Source: Actinoalloteichus hoggarensis
GTDB lineage: Bacteria; Actinomycetota; Actinomycetes; Mycobacteriales; Pseudonocardiaceae
Direction: 5' to 3'
NCBI RefSeq assembly: GCF_002234535.1
Contig: NZ_CP022521.1
Coordinates: forward strand, 1,550,001 to 1,614,000
Length of the DNA stretch: 64,000 nucleotides
A model generated the notes under the pieces. It did not search any database, had not been told where the DNA came from, and saw only the letters and a list, made by a program, of their open reading frames with translations. The number at the start of each line of letters is the position of its first letter. Position 1 is the stretch's first letter. Below, piece by piece: positions 20,423 to 29,100 of the stretch. Position numbers and translations under genes: made by a program.

Positions 20423-20644
20423 TCAGGCGGTCACCTCGTAGCCGGCTTCCCGCACGGCGCCCCGCACGGCTTCGGCGTCGAGCTCCCCGGCACTGGTGAT
20501 GGTGACCCGGCCGGTGGGCAGGTCGACGGCGACGTCGGTGACCCCGGTCAGCCCGCCGACCTCCTCCTGTACCGAGCTGACGCAGTGTCCGCAGGTCATG
20601 CCGGTGACGGTGTAGGTGCTGACGGTCGACTGATCGGTGGTCAT
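20423..20644 (-). CDS. copZ: Copper chaperone, heavy-metal-associated domain
   Basis: A 73-residue HMA-fold protein with the metal motif GMTCGHCVSSVQEEV and the fold-closing GRVTITSAGELDAEAVRGAVREAGYEV. It carries Cu(I) in the cytoplasm to CopA. ATG 20644 has GAGGAGACC upstream; 34 further in-frame residues upstream are basic and not part of the family. First gene of the operon behind a CsoR-type promoter. Confidence 0.93.
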   Translation of the reverse strand: MTTDQSTVSTYTVTGMTCGHCVSSVQEEVGGLTGVTDVAVDLPTGRVTITSAGELDAEAVRGAVREAGYEVTA

Positions 20645-20751
20645 CGTGGTCTCCTCGGCCTGCTGTCGTGTGTCGTCTTCTCGTCGTGGGCGGCGGTGCG
20701 GTCGAATCCGGTGCGGGAGTCCGCCCGCTCGGGCGCCGACGCCCATGCGGA

Positions 20752-20780
20752 ACCCTACCCCCGAGGGGTATGTATCGCAA
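20752..20780 (-). promoter_or_regulatory. cop promoter with CsoR-type operator in the spacer
   Basis: On the minus strand, -35 TTGCGA (20780-20775) and -10 TAGGGT (20757-20752) are 17 bases apart. The interval contains TACCCCCGAGGGGTA (plus strand 20756-20770), an inverted repeat TACCCC-N3-GGGGTA typical of CsoR copper-sensor sites. Apo-CsoR bound here would block transcription of copZ and copA. Confidence 0.75.
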
Positions 20781-20828
20781 CCGGGAGAAGTGCGAGGTAG
20801 TGCCTCGCCGGCCTGCGATCGTGCAGCA

Positions 20829-20843
20829 TAGGCCCGGGGGGTA
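20829..20843. promoter_or_regulatory. Second, degenerate CsoR-type box
   Basis: TAGGCCCGGGGGGTA fits TACCCC-N3-GGGGTA with two mismatches in one arm. It lies 73 bases upstream of the first box and could add cooperativity or serve the divergent side. Confidence 0.4.
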
Positions 20844-21073
20844 TCCCGCTCGATCGGGTGATGCCTCCCATGGCCAGGGCCGCAGGTGCCCGCCTGCCCG
20901 GTGGCCGTGCCGCCACGGGGCGGACAGGCGATCCCGCCGCCGCCCTCCGGCCCGGTGCCCCGATGCGACGGCCGTCACTGAGAAGCCGCCGTCGCCGAGG
21001 AGACAGCCGCGCCGCCCGGGCAGGATGAGCGTATGAGGATGATCAGGAGATCAGCGCGCGGGCAGGCCGGGTC

Positions 21074-21469
21074 ATGATCGTGGACAAGGTGGCCTGGATC
21101 CGACTCGAGGACCGGCGGGTGCTCAGTGCCCGCACCAGAGGCAGAGACGTCTTCTACTTCCCCGGCGGCAAACGCGAGGCAGGGGAGTCCGACCTCCAGA
21201 CGCTCGTCCGCGAGATACGCGAGGAACTCGCCGTCGACGTCGTGCCCGACACCGCCCGTCACCTGGGGACCTTCGAGGCGCAGGCACACGGGAGACCTGC
21301 GGGGGACCTGGTCCGGCTGACCTGTTACACCGCCGAGGTCGTCGGCACGCCGACGGCGTCGGCGGAGATCGAGGAGATCGCGATGCTCTCCTATGCCGAC
21401 CGCGAGCGGGTCTCGGCCGTGGACAAGATCGTCTTCGACCGATTGCACGAGCAGGACCTGCTCGCCTGA
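21074..21469 (+). CDS. Nudix hydrolase (MutT-like)
   Basis: A cytoplasmic protein of 131 aa. The Nudix box GGKREAGESDLQTLVREIREELAVDV is complete. The N-terminus VDKVAWIRLEDRRVLSARTRG and the closing WLSYADRERVSAVDK-like segment (here MLSYADRERVSAVDK) match a compact actinobacterial subfamily of 8-oxo-dGTP-type hydrolases. ATG 21074 has a weak GGCCGGG ribosome site; GTG 21080 is possible. It is divergent from copZ, so the cop intergenic region serves both, but no link to copper is known. Confidence 0.83.
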   Translation: MIVDKVAWIRLEDRRVLSARTRGRDVFYFPGGKREAGESDLQTLVREIREELAVDVVPDTARHLGTFEAQAHGRPAGDLVRLTCYTAEVVGTPTASAEIEEIAMLSYADRERVSAVDKIVFDRLHEQDLLA

Positions 21470-21718
21470 GCTCCGTCGCCGCCGGCCGGGCGGTCGGGCG
21501 GCCGGGCGGCCGGCCCCGATCATCGGCGCCCGCGGCGCCGAGGCGGCCGCCGGAGGACACGGCCGCCTGCGACGGTCGGCCGGGCGGCGGCGCGTGCCTG
21601 CGTGCGGGCATGCCCCCGCCGATCAGGCACGTGTGGTGGTCGATTCCGTCCGCCACCGGCCGCCGGGCGGCTGCCGACGGCTCGTCGTCGCTGCCGCATC
21701 GGCATGCCCGGAAAGGGG

Positions 21719-21754
21719 GGCGGGGCCCGACGTCCTGGTTCGTCGGGCCCCGCC
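21719..21754 (-). terminator. Strong hairpin terminator after the GH9 gene
   Basis: Arms GGCGGGGCCCGACG (21719-21732) and CGTCGGGCCCCGCC (21741-21754) pair perfectly over 14 bases with an eight-base loop. The stem lies 17 bases beyond the GH9 stop and is followed on that strand by a C/T run. It may also stop transcripts arriving from the convergent Nudix gene at 21469. The rest of 21470-21771 is GC-rich and empty. Confidence 0.8.
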
Positions 21755-21771
21755 GTCATGGTCAGCGGCAC

Positions 21772-24399
21772 TCAGCCGCAGGCGTCTCCGTTGAGCGTGA
21801 ACGCCGCAGGGCTGCCGTTGGTGCCGCTGAACGAGCCGTTGAAGCCGAAGGTCACCGACCGGCCGGGGCCGATCGTGGAGTTCCAGTCCACGTCCGAGGC
21901 CGAGACCGTCGCACCGCGCTGGACGAGCCGGGTGTTCCACGAGTGCGTCACGAGCTGGTCGCCGTCGAACGTCCAGTCCAGTGCCCAGCCCCGCACGGGC
22001 TCGTCACCGAGATTGGTGATGGACACCTCGGCGGTGAACCCGTTGTTCCACTGGCTCTGCACCAGGTAGGACACCGAGCAGGTCCCGGCGGGCGGCTCGG
22101 TCGGCGGACCGTCGTCGCCCGCCACGTCGGCCGTGAACGCCGCCACCCAGGCGAGCGGAGCGTTCCAGTTGATGGTCACCTCGTTGGTCGACCACGACTC
22201 GATGTCGTCGATGTAGCAGAACGCGGGTGCGCAGCCCGCCAGAGCCTCCGCGGCGACCGGGTCGTCCAGGCTCACGTTCGGCCCGCCCGCGACCGAGCCC
22301 GGGGGCGGGTTCGGCAGTGCGGGGTCGAGCTGGTTGGCCCAGAAGCGGTGGTGCTGATTGCGGGCGTCGTGCTCGCCGTAGCCGGTCACATAGGAGATGT
22401 TGAGCGGGTTGCCGCCGAGCAGGTAGTCCCAGCCGGTGAGGACCGCGTCGCGGAACTCGGCGTCCCCGGTGAGGTCGTAGGCCACCCCGAGCACCACCAT
22501 GTTGTTGAGCACCTGGCTGTTCGATCCCCAGACATAGGCGTGGTCGGCGGGTGCGTACGGCAGGCCGTAGACCTCGTCGGCCGCCGTCGCGGCGTAGCGG
22601 CTCGCGCCATCGACGACGGCGTCCCGCACGAAGTCGAGCTGGTCGGCGGGCAGGTCACTCGGCACGGTCGCGAGGTTGAGCAGTCCGAGCGGGCCGACCA
22701 CCGCCCAGCCGAAGCCCCAGTCGGTGAAGGCCTGGGCGCCGTGGTGCTCGGAGCCGGTCACCACGTCGAGATAGGTCTGCTCGCCGGTGGTCAGGAACAG
22801 CTCCGCCGCCGCCCAGTAGAACTCGTCGGTCACGTCGTCGTCGCTGTAGGCGCCGCCGCCGATGCCGTCGAGCGGATCGGCGTAGTGGATCGGGTTCGTC
22901 TCGGCCGCCGTCCACGCGGTCTCGGCCGCGGTCAGACACCGGTCGGCGAAGTCCTGATCGAAGTCCCCGAACAGTCGTGCGCACTGGGCGCCCGCCGCCG
23001 CCAGGTTGAGGGTGGCGGCGGTGGAGACGGGATGCAGCTCCCGGAGCTGCGGATCACGGTGCGGCAGCAGCGGAAGCCCGGTCCAGGCCGCGTCGTGGAT
23101 CTTGTGGTGGACCAGTCCCGCATGCTCCTCGCCCTCGGGGACCTGCATGCTCAGCAGGAACTCCAGCTGCCAGCGCGCCTCGTCGAGCACGTCGGGCACC
23201 CCGTTGGCCTGCTCTGGGATGGACAGCGTCCCGTCGGCGACGGCGTCGGTGTCGCCCGCGACGAGGGCCCGTTCGTAGACGCCCATCACCTGGGCGGCCG
23301 AGATGCCGCCGTTCACCACGTACTTCCCGTGGTCACCCGCGTCGTACCAGCCGCCGCTGACGTCCAGCGTGTAATCGCAGACACCGGGCTGGCACGGCAC
23401 CTCGATGTCGCCGAGGTTCGGTGCGACGCCGACATGACCCGCCGGGCGGGCGTAGTCCGCGCCGACGTACTCGGCCTCGATCTCGATCCCGCTGCGCTGG
23501 TGGTAGAAGAACGCCAGCGCGTCGGTGCGCAGCGTGTCGTACAGGCCCGCGTCGATGTCGAAGGGATGGCTGGTCTCGCCGTCGGCGCTCAGCGTCAGGC
23601 CTGTCGCCTCCGTCGTGACCTCGGTGAAGTCGATGCCGTGCGTGGCCTGCTCGGAGCTGGGATCGATGCCCTGCGGGACGGTCAGTCCCTCGGCGACCAC
23701 CGTTCCGGTCGGGTCGGTCAACTCCCAGGGCAGGGCCTCGGCGGCGTCGGTGACGACGGTGGCCTGCTTGGGGCCGGAGGGCAGGTAGCCGACCTGGTTG
23801 ACCCGCACTCTCGGTCCGGTGTCCGGCTCGTAGGGCGGCGGCGGGTCGCCACCGCGCAGCGACACGTCGTCCAGACAGAACGTCCACGGGTCGACGGCGC
23901 CGCCGACCTGGAACGCGACCTGTGCGGTCTCGGTGTCGGCGCCGGAGGTGAAGGCGTAGGAGAACTCGACGGGTTCGGCGCTCAGCGTGGTCCGCTCGTT
24001 CAGTTCCTGGGTGTAGGGCTCGATGGAGAGCTGGACGTTGGTGTTGACGATGACGGGTGCCGAGGCGGAGGCGGTGAAGGACAGGTCATAGGACTCGCCC
24101 GCCTGGAGTCGGATGCCGTCGTGACCGACGATGGCGTCCCAGGGATTGATCGTGTCGCCCTCGATCTCCGCGCACAGCGCGCCGTCGACGACGGCGGCGG
24201 GCGCGGTGGGGGTCCACCACCAGGGGGCCGTCCCCTCGGTGAAGTCTCCGTTGCGGATCTGCTCCGTCTCCTCTTGGGCCGCGGGCTCGGGAGAGCGATC
24301 CTCCTGAGCACCCGCCTGCGGTACGAGGGTGCCCAGCATCGGGATCGTCACGGCGGCGACGAGAAGCGGGACAGGACGGCGTCTGGATGGTCGGCGCAC
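21772..24399 (-). CDS. Secreted GH9 endoglucanase with CBM4 and CBM2 modules
   Basis: An extracellular cellulase-type enzyme of 875 aa. Order: signal peptide (cleavage near residue 31, AGA|Q); CBM4-like domain (about 48-185, IRNGDFTEGTAPWWW ... FCLDDVSLRGG); cellulase N-terminal Ig domain (195-285, RVRVNQVGYLPSGPKQAT); GH9 barrel (290-760); short Pro/Thr linker; C-terminal CBM2 (770-875, CSVSYLVQSQWNNGFTAEVSITN). GH9 catalytic residues are visible: Asp pair near 350 (GGWYDAGDHGKYV), HHR near 690 (NQHHRFW) and the acid Glu near 745 (STNEVTINWNAPLAW). It would cut beta-1,4-glucan or xyloglucan outside the cell. GTG 24399 follows AGGAAGGA. CebR-like boxes lie upstream and a strong terminator downstream. 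Confidence 0.94.
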   Translation of the reverse strand: MRRPSRRRPVPLLVAAVTIPMLGTLVPQAGAQEDRSPEPAAQEETEQIRNGDFTEGTAPWWWTPTAPAAVVDGALCAEIEGDTINPWDAIVGHDGIRLQAGESYDLSFTASASAPVIVNTNVQLSIEPYTQELNERTTLSAEPVEFSYAFTSGADTETAQVAFQVGGAVDPWTFCLDDVSLRGGDPPPPYEPDTGPRVRVNQVGYLPSGPKQATVVTDAAEALPWELTDPTGTVVAEGLTVPQGIDPSSEQATHGIDFTEVTTEATGLTLSADGETSHPFDIDAGLYDTLRTDALAFFYHQRSGIEIEAEYVGADYARPAGHVGVAPNLGDIEVPCQPGVCDYTLDVSGGWYDAGDHGKYVVNGGISAAQVMGVYERALVAGDTDAVADGTLSIPEQANGVPDVLDEARWQLEFLLSMQVPEGEEHAGLVHHKIHDAAWTGLPLLPHRDPQLRELHPVSTAATLNLAAAGAQCARLFGDFDQDFADRCLTAAETAWTAAETNPIHYADPLDGIGGGAYSDDDVTDEFYWAAAELFLTTGEQTYLDVVTGSEHHGAQAFTDWGFGWAVVGPLGLLNLATVPSDLPADQLDFVRDAVVDGASRYAATAADEVYGLPYAPADHAYVWGSNSQVLNNMVVLGVAYDLTGDAEFRDAVLTGWDYLLGGNPLNISYVTGYGEHDARNQHHRFWANQLDPALPNPPPGSVAGGPNVSLDDPVAAEALAGCAPAFCYIDDIESWSTNEVTINWNAPLAWVAAFTADVAGDDGPPTEPPAGTCSVSYLVQSQWNNGFTAEVSITNLGDEPVRGWALDWTFDGDQLVTHSWNTRLVQRGATVSASDVDWNSTIGPGRSVTFGFNGSFSGTNGSPAAFTLNGDACG

Positions 24400-24485
24400 T
24401 GGCTCGTTCCTTCCTCTGAGAAAGAGGTGCTCCGGCGACGCGATCCGGCCGTCGTCATGGAGGCGATCGACGTCGGCCGGAATTC

Positions 24486-24497
24486 GGGAGCGCTCCC
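24486..24497. promoter_or_regulatory. CebR-like operator proximal to GH9
   Basis: GGGAGCGCTCCC is a perfect palindrome and, with the next base A, matches 13 of 14 positions of TGGGAGCGCTCCCA, the site of the cellobiose-responsive LacI-family repressor CebR in streptomycetes. It lies 87 bases before the GH9 start. Confidence 0.8.
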
Positions 24498-24524
24498 AAT
24501 CCCGGACGCTCGCGTTGGGGTTGA

Positions 24525-24553
24525 TGGTTGCGCCCGAGTTGCCCCACTGTCAA
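24525..24553 (-). promoter_or_regulatory. Probable GH9 promoter
   Basis: On the minus strand TTGACA (24553-24548) is followed after 17 bases by CAACCA (24530-24525). The -35 is a perfect consensus; the -10 is weak. The CebR-like box begins about 30 bases downstream, where a bound repressor would block elongation. Confidence 0.5.
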
Positions 24554-24697
24554 TATCGGATTGTGACTCCGATCTCACCGAGTGACGTCATGGCTGGTGG
24601 TGACGTTTCGATGTCGAATCGAGGCGAGCGTAGAACCCGGCCGAAAGCGGGTCCTGTCGTCGCCCCCGCCGGTCGCGCTCGTCCGTCGGTGTCAATG

Positions 24698-24711
24698 TGG
24701 GAGCGCTCCCG
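24698..24711. promoter_or_regulatory. Second CebR-like operator
   Basis: TGGGAGCGCTCCCG matches the 14-bp CebR palindrome at 13 positions; core 24699-24710. It lies about 200 bases from the other copy, between the divergent GH9 and DUF6807 genes, so a loop or control of both promoters is possible. Confidence 0.78.
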
Positions 24712-24878
24712 GATGTGTGGTCGGATCGTCCGTCCTGGTGAGACGCCTGGTTGTCGAACGCGGACGAGTGGGACGCGGTCGTCGCGGTCGGCGGGCCGAC
24801 GGCGCCCGCGGCGGCGTCGGCGAGCTGACCTGGTCGAACGACCGGACCTCGCCGTGTCGACGAGGAAGACGGGCTCGG

Positions 24879-24923
24879 TTGACAGGGTCGGGTGCGCTCT
24901 TCTAGCTTCGGCAAGCGCTTTCC
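24879..24923 (+). promoter_or_regulatory. DUF6807 promoter with LacI-type operator
   Basis: A consensus -35 TTGACA (24879-24884) and -10 TAGCTT (24903-24908) are 18 bases apart. GGCAAGCGCTTTCC (24910-24923), an almost perfect inverted repeat with the LacI-family core AAGCGCTT, covers the predicted transcription start. It differs from the CebR boxes and from the TCGAA-type operators further on. Confidence 0.65.
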
Positions 24924-24968
24924 GAGGGCTGGCAGGCCGCCGTCCGCTCCGTCCAGGTGAGGTCGATG

Positions 24969-25877
24969 ATGTCCGAGCAGACGATGCCCGCCGAGGCGCG
25001 CACCGAGATCGACCTGTGGTGCGGCGCCGACCCGGTCGTTCGGTACGTGGTGACCGATCCCGCCCTCCGGCCCACCCAGGGGCCTCGGCCGTATCTGCAT
25101 CCGATCCGCACCGCCGCGGGCGCGGTGGTGACGGACGCGGCACCCGAGGATCACCCCTGGCACCTGGGCGTCTCGGTCGCCCTCCAGGACGTCGCGAAGA
25201 CCAACTTCTGGGGCGGTCGGACCTTCCTCCGCGACGGCGGTCCGACGTGGCGGGACGACCACGGCCGCATCGAGCGGCATCGGCTGCTTCAGATCGGGTC
25301 GGACCCCGGGCGTCCCGACACGCTGTCGGAGGAACTGCACTGGCGGAGCCCGGCGGGCGCGCTCCAGATCGTCGAACACCGACGCATCGCCGTCCGGCCG
25401 TCACCGATCCGACCGGGGGCCTGGGTGCTGGACCTCGCCTTCACCCTGACCAACGCCGCCCAGGCCGAACTGGAGCTCGGCAGTCCCGCGACCAACGGGA
25501 AGGTCGGCGGCGGCTACGGCGGCTTCTTCTGGCGGCTGCCCGCCTCGACCGTCGCACCCACGGTGTTCACCGCCGAATCGGCGGGGGAGACGGCGGTCCA
25601 CGAGTCGACGGCCGACTGGCTCGCGGTGCACGGACACGGACCCGACTACACCCTGGTGTTCGCGGCGGGCGACGCCCGCACCGCCGCCGACCCGTGGTTC
25701 GTGCGGATCGCCGACTATCCGGGCATCGGCTCCTCGCTCGCCGTCGCCGAGCCGATTCGGCTGGCCGCCGCCCGTGCCCTCGAACGCCGACTGCTGATCG
25801 TCGTCGCCGACGGGCATCTCGACGCCGAGGAGGCGGCTCGGGCCGCGGTCGCCGCCGCCTCGTCCCGCCCCGCTTGA
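24969..25877 (+). CDS. DUF6807 (PmoA-like) family protein
   Basis: A cytoplasmic protein of 302 aa with the conserved N-terminal blocks RPYLHPIRTAAGAVVTDAAPEDHPWHLGVSVALQDV, NFWGGRTFLRDGG and WRDDHGRI, and later GGGYGGFFWRLP. This family is annotated DUF6807 or PmoA-like in actinobacteria; the PmoA name does not show methane oxidation. Members often sit beside sugar dehydrogenases and glycosidases, and the fold is predicted to be a beta-sandwich; the reaction is unknown. ATG 24969 follows GGTGAGG at 24956-24962. It is divergent from GH9 and upstream of GH3, so it is probably part of the polysaccharide locus. Confidence 0.75.
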   Translation: MSEQTMPAEARTEIDLWCGADPVVRYVVTDPALRPTQGPRPYLHPIRTAAGAVVTDAAPEDHPWHLGVSVALQDVAKTNFWGGRTFLRDGGPTWRDDHGRIERHRLLQIGSDPGRPDTLSEELHWRSPAGALQIVEHRRIAVRPSPIRPGAWVLDLAFTLTNAAQAELELGSPATNGKVGGGYGGFFWRLPASTVAPTVFTAESAGETAVHESTADWLAVHGHGPDYTLVFAAGDARTAADPWFVRIADYPGIGSSLAVAEPIRLAAARALERRLLIVVADGHLDAEEAARAAVAAASSRPA

Positions 25878-25994
25878 TCCGCCGTTCGCACGACGACGAG
25901 GTCTTGACGGCCGGGCTCCGATCTGCGAGTTTCGAAATCCCGATCATTCTATAAGCAGAACGATGCTGAGCCGATTCTGACTTGAGGGTGACGA

Positions 25995-26008
25995 TCGAAG
26001 CGCTTCGA
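25995..26008. promoter_or_regulatory. LacI-type operator before GH3
   Basis: TCGAAGCGCTTCGA is a perfect 14-bp palindrome 125 bases before the GH3 start. Near-identical sites lie before the lacI gene (29428) and GH31 (30618). Upstream AT-rich sequence with TTGACG (25904) and TATAAG (25950) may hold the promoter, but these two are too far apart to pair. Confidence 0.75.
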
Positions 26009-26017
26009 CACCGGAAT

Positions 26018-26110
26018 TCGAAGAATGCATTCGAATCATTCGACCGCCTCGTTCGACAGGTGTTCGAGACGTTCGTCGAACGTGTTTCCGGATTCTCGCC
26101 CGACGTCGCT
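26018..26110 (+). promoter_or_regulatory. GH3 leader with repeated TTCGA half-sites
   Basis: Between the operator and the GH3 ribosome site are at least seven TTCGA or TCGAA elements, including two copies of ATTCGAA around the palindrome GAATGCATTC. The stretch is AT-richer than the flanks. It may hold extra regulator half-sites or a folded 5' leader. Confidence 0.35.
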
Positions 26111-26132
26111 CGGCGAAAGAGGAGGTCCGTCA

Positions 26133-29100
26133 GTGAGCCCGGATCAGCCCGACGACCCGACCGATGGCAGACCGTCTCGCCTGCCGCATCTCGATCCCAC
26201 GCTGCCCGCCGACCGCCGCGTCGACGCCCTGCTGGGACTGCTGGACCTCGACACCAGGCTGCTCATGCTGCATCAGTTCCAGCCCGCCGTGCCCGAGGCC
26301 GGCCTGGCCTCCTTTCACACGGGGATGGAGGCGCTGCACGGCCTGGCCTGGGTCGGGCCCGCGACGGTGTTCCCGCAGGCCGTCGGGCTGGGCGCCACCT
26401 GGAATCCCGAGCTGCTGCGGCGCGTCGGCGCCGCGACCGGCGACGAGGCCCGAGGCTTCCACCACCGGGACCCGGTCCAGGGCGGCCTCAACGTGTGGGC
26501 GCCGGTGGTGAACCTGCTGCGCGACCCGCGCTGGGGACGCAACGAGGAGGGCTACGCCGAGGACCCGCTGCTCACCGGCGTCCTCTCGACGGCCTACGCG
26601 AGCGGGCTGCGCGGCGACCATCCGCGCTATCTCAAGACCGCGCCGACCCTCAAACACTTCCTCGGCTACAACAACGAGACCGATCGAGACACCACCTCCT
26701 CCGACCTGCGGCCCCGGGTGCTGCACGAGTACGAGCTGCCCGCGTTCCGCGCCGCCATCGCCGCCGGGGCCGCCGTCGGCGTGATGCCGTCCTACAACCT
26801 GGTCAACGGCAGGCCCGCGCATCTGGACGGCGAACTGCTCGGGACGCTGCGCGGCTGGACCGACGATGAGATCGTCGTGTTCAGCGACGCGCACGCGCCG
26901 TCGAACATCGCGGGCGTCCAGGGATATCACCCCGACCATCCGACGGGCTTCGCGGCTGCGCTGCTGGCCGGGGTGGACAGCTTCACCGACCACGACACCG
27001 ACGCGGAGTTCACCGCCGAGGCGCTGCGCACGGCGCTGCGTCGCGGCCTGATCACCGAGGCCGACGTGGACCGCGCGCTGCGTCGTCTGCTGTTGTTGCG
27101 ACTGCGGCTCGGCGAGTTCGATCCGCCGTCGCGCACGGCGCCGCCCGAGGCCGAGCCCCACGCGGTCGCACGCGACGCGGACACGGACTTCGCCGCGATC
27201 AATCCCTACGCCTCGATCACCGATGCCGTCATCGGCTCGCCGGAGCATCGAGAACTGGCGCTGGAGGCGGCCAGACAGGCGATCGTCCTGCTGCGTAACG
27301 AGGACGAGATGCTGCCGCTGCGCCGCGCCGACATCCAGAGGATCGCGGTGATCGGGACGCACGCCGACGTCCTCTACGAGGACTGGTACAGCGGAACACT
27401 GCCCTATCAGGTCACGCCCGCGGGCGGGCTGGCCGCCGCCACCGACGCCGACGTGGTCGTCGCCGAGGGCGTCGACCGGATCAGTCTGATCGCCGCCGAC
27501 GGCCGGGTGGTCGGCGCGGGCACCTCCGCCGAGGGCGGCGCGCTCCGACTGGTCGACGCGGCGGAGGCGGCCGACGACGGCGGCGAGCACTGTCGATTCG
27601 ACCTGTTCGACTGGGGCGAGGGTGTGCGGACGCTGCGTTCGGCGGCCAACACGCGGTACGTCTCGGCCCGACCGGACGGCAGCCTCGTCAACGACCGCCT
27701 GATGCCCGGCGAGTGGGTCGTGCACGAGACCTTCGAGTTCCGGGCCGCCGACTCCGGGCAGGTCCGGCTGTTCAACCGGGCGCTCGGCCGCTGGGTCCGG
27801 GTCGACGCCGACGGGGTGCTGCGGGCCGACGTCGCCGACGACGACCGGGGCACCGCGACGGCCGAGGCCGCCGGGGTGTCGGCGCGGTCCGGCGATCCCG
27901 CGAGCTTCGCCGCGACGCCGTTCACGGTCCGTGTCGATCGGCACGGCGTCGAGACGGCCGTGGAGACGGCGTCGGGCGCCGACGTCGCCGTGCTCGTCGT
28001 CGGCAACGATCCGCACATCAACGGCCGGGAGACCGAGGACCGGACCCGCCTGGAACTGCCGCCGTCGCAGGAGGAGCTGGTGCGGCGCGTCGGCGCCGCC
28101 AACCCCCGCACGGTGCTGGTCCTCGTCAGCGGCTATCCGCTGGCCGTCCCCTGGGCCGAGCGAAATCTGCCCGCGGTGCTCTGGACCGCGCACGGCGGTC
28201 AGGAGGCGGGCACGGCGCTGGCGGAGGTGCTCTTCGGGGACCACTCGCCCGCGGGCAGGCTGCCGCAGACCTGGTATCGGGCCACGGCCGATCTCCCCGA
28301 CCTGTTCGACTACGACATCATCAGTGCCCAGAGCACGTATCTCTACTACCGAGGCAGGCCGTTGTACCCCTTCGGCCACGGGCTGAGCTACACCGACTTC
28401 CACTACGGGCAGCTGCGGTTGGACACGAGCCGAGTGGAGCCCGACGACACGGTCGTCGCCAGTGTCACGGTGACCAATGTGGGGCGTCGGGCGGCCGACG
28501 AGGTGGTCCAGCTCTACTCCCGGCAGGAGGAGTCGCGCGCCGCGCAGCCGGTGCTGGCGCTGCGCGCCTTCCGCCGACTGCACCTGGCCAAGGGACAGAG
28601 CGAGACGGTGACGTTCGCCGTGCCCGTCCGGGACCTCGCGCTGTACGACGTCACCAGCTCCCGCATGGTGGTGGAGACCGCTCGGCATCGACTCTCGGCG
28701 GGCGCCTCCTCCGCCGATCTACGGGTGCATGCCGAACTGGACGTGCTCGGCGAGATCATTCCGCCGGTGTCGCTGGCGGGCCGCCGCGTACGGGCCGTCG
28801 ACTTCGACGCCGCGCACGGCGTCCGGCTGGTCGACGAGTCCCGAACCGAGGGCACGGCGGTGCGGGCGGCCGAACCGGGAGCCTGGGCTGCCTTCCACCG
28901 GGTGGTGCTGCCCGCGGGTCCGCTGCGCTGCACGGTGACGGCAGCCAGGGACGACACGACGACGGCGACGATCCTGCTGCGAATCGGCGACCCGGTGCAC
29001 GGCGCCGTGCTGACCGAGTGGGCCGTGACCGGCGAGGGCGATCGGCGGGTTCTCCGTGCCGCCGTGGCGGCGGGCAGGCGCTCCTCCTCGGCGGGCCCTC

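Larger units (their letters stand above)
20645..21073. other. Divergent region between copZ and the second Nudix gene
   Basis: 429 bases holding the copZ promoter with its CsoR-type box and a second, weaker copy. The remainder (20845-21073) has no supported gene; short ATG-led frames around 21025-21077 encode at most 14 residues. Confidence 0.6.

Noticed and set aside
21610-24585. A 991-residue open frame opposite GH9
   Set aside because: It covers the GH9 gene exactly, lacks motifs, and contradicts the signal peptide, CBMs and terminator of the minus-strand gene.
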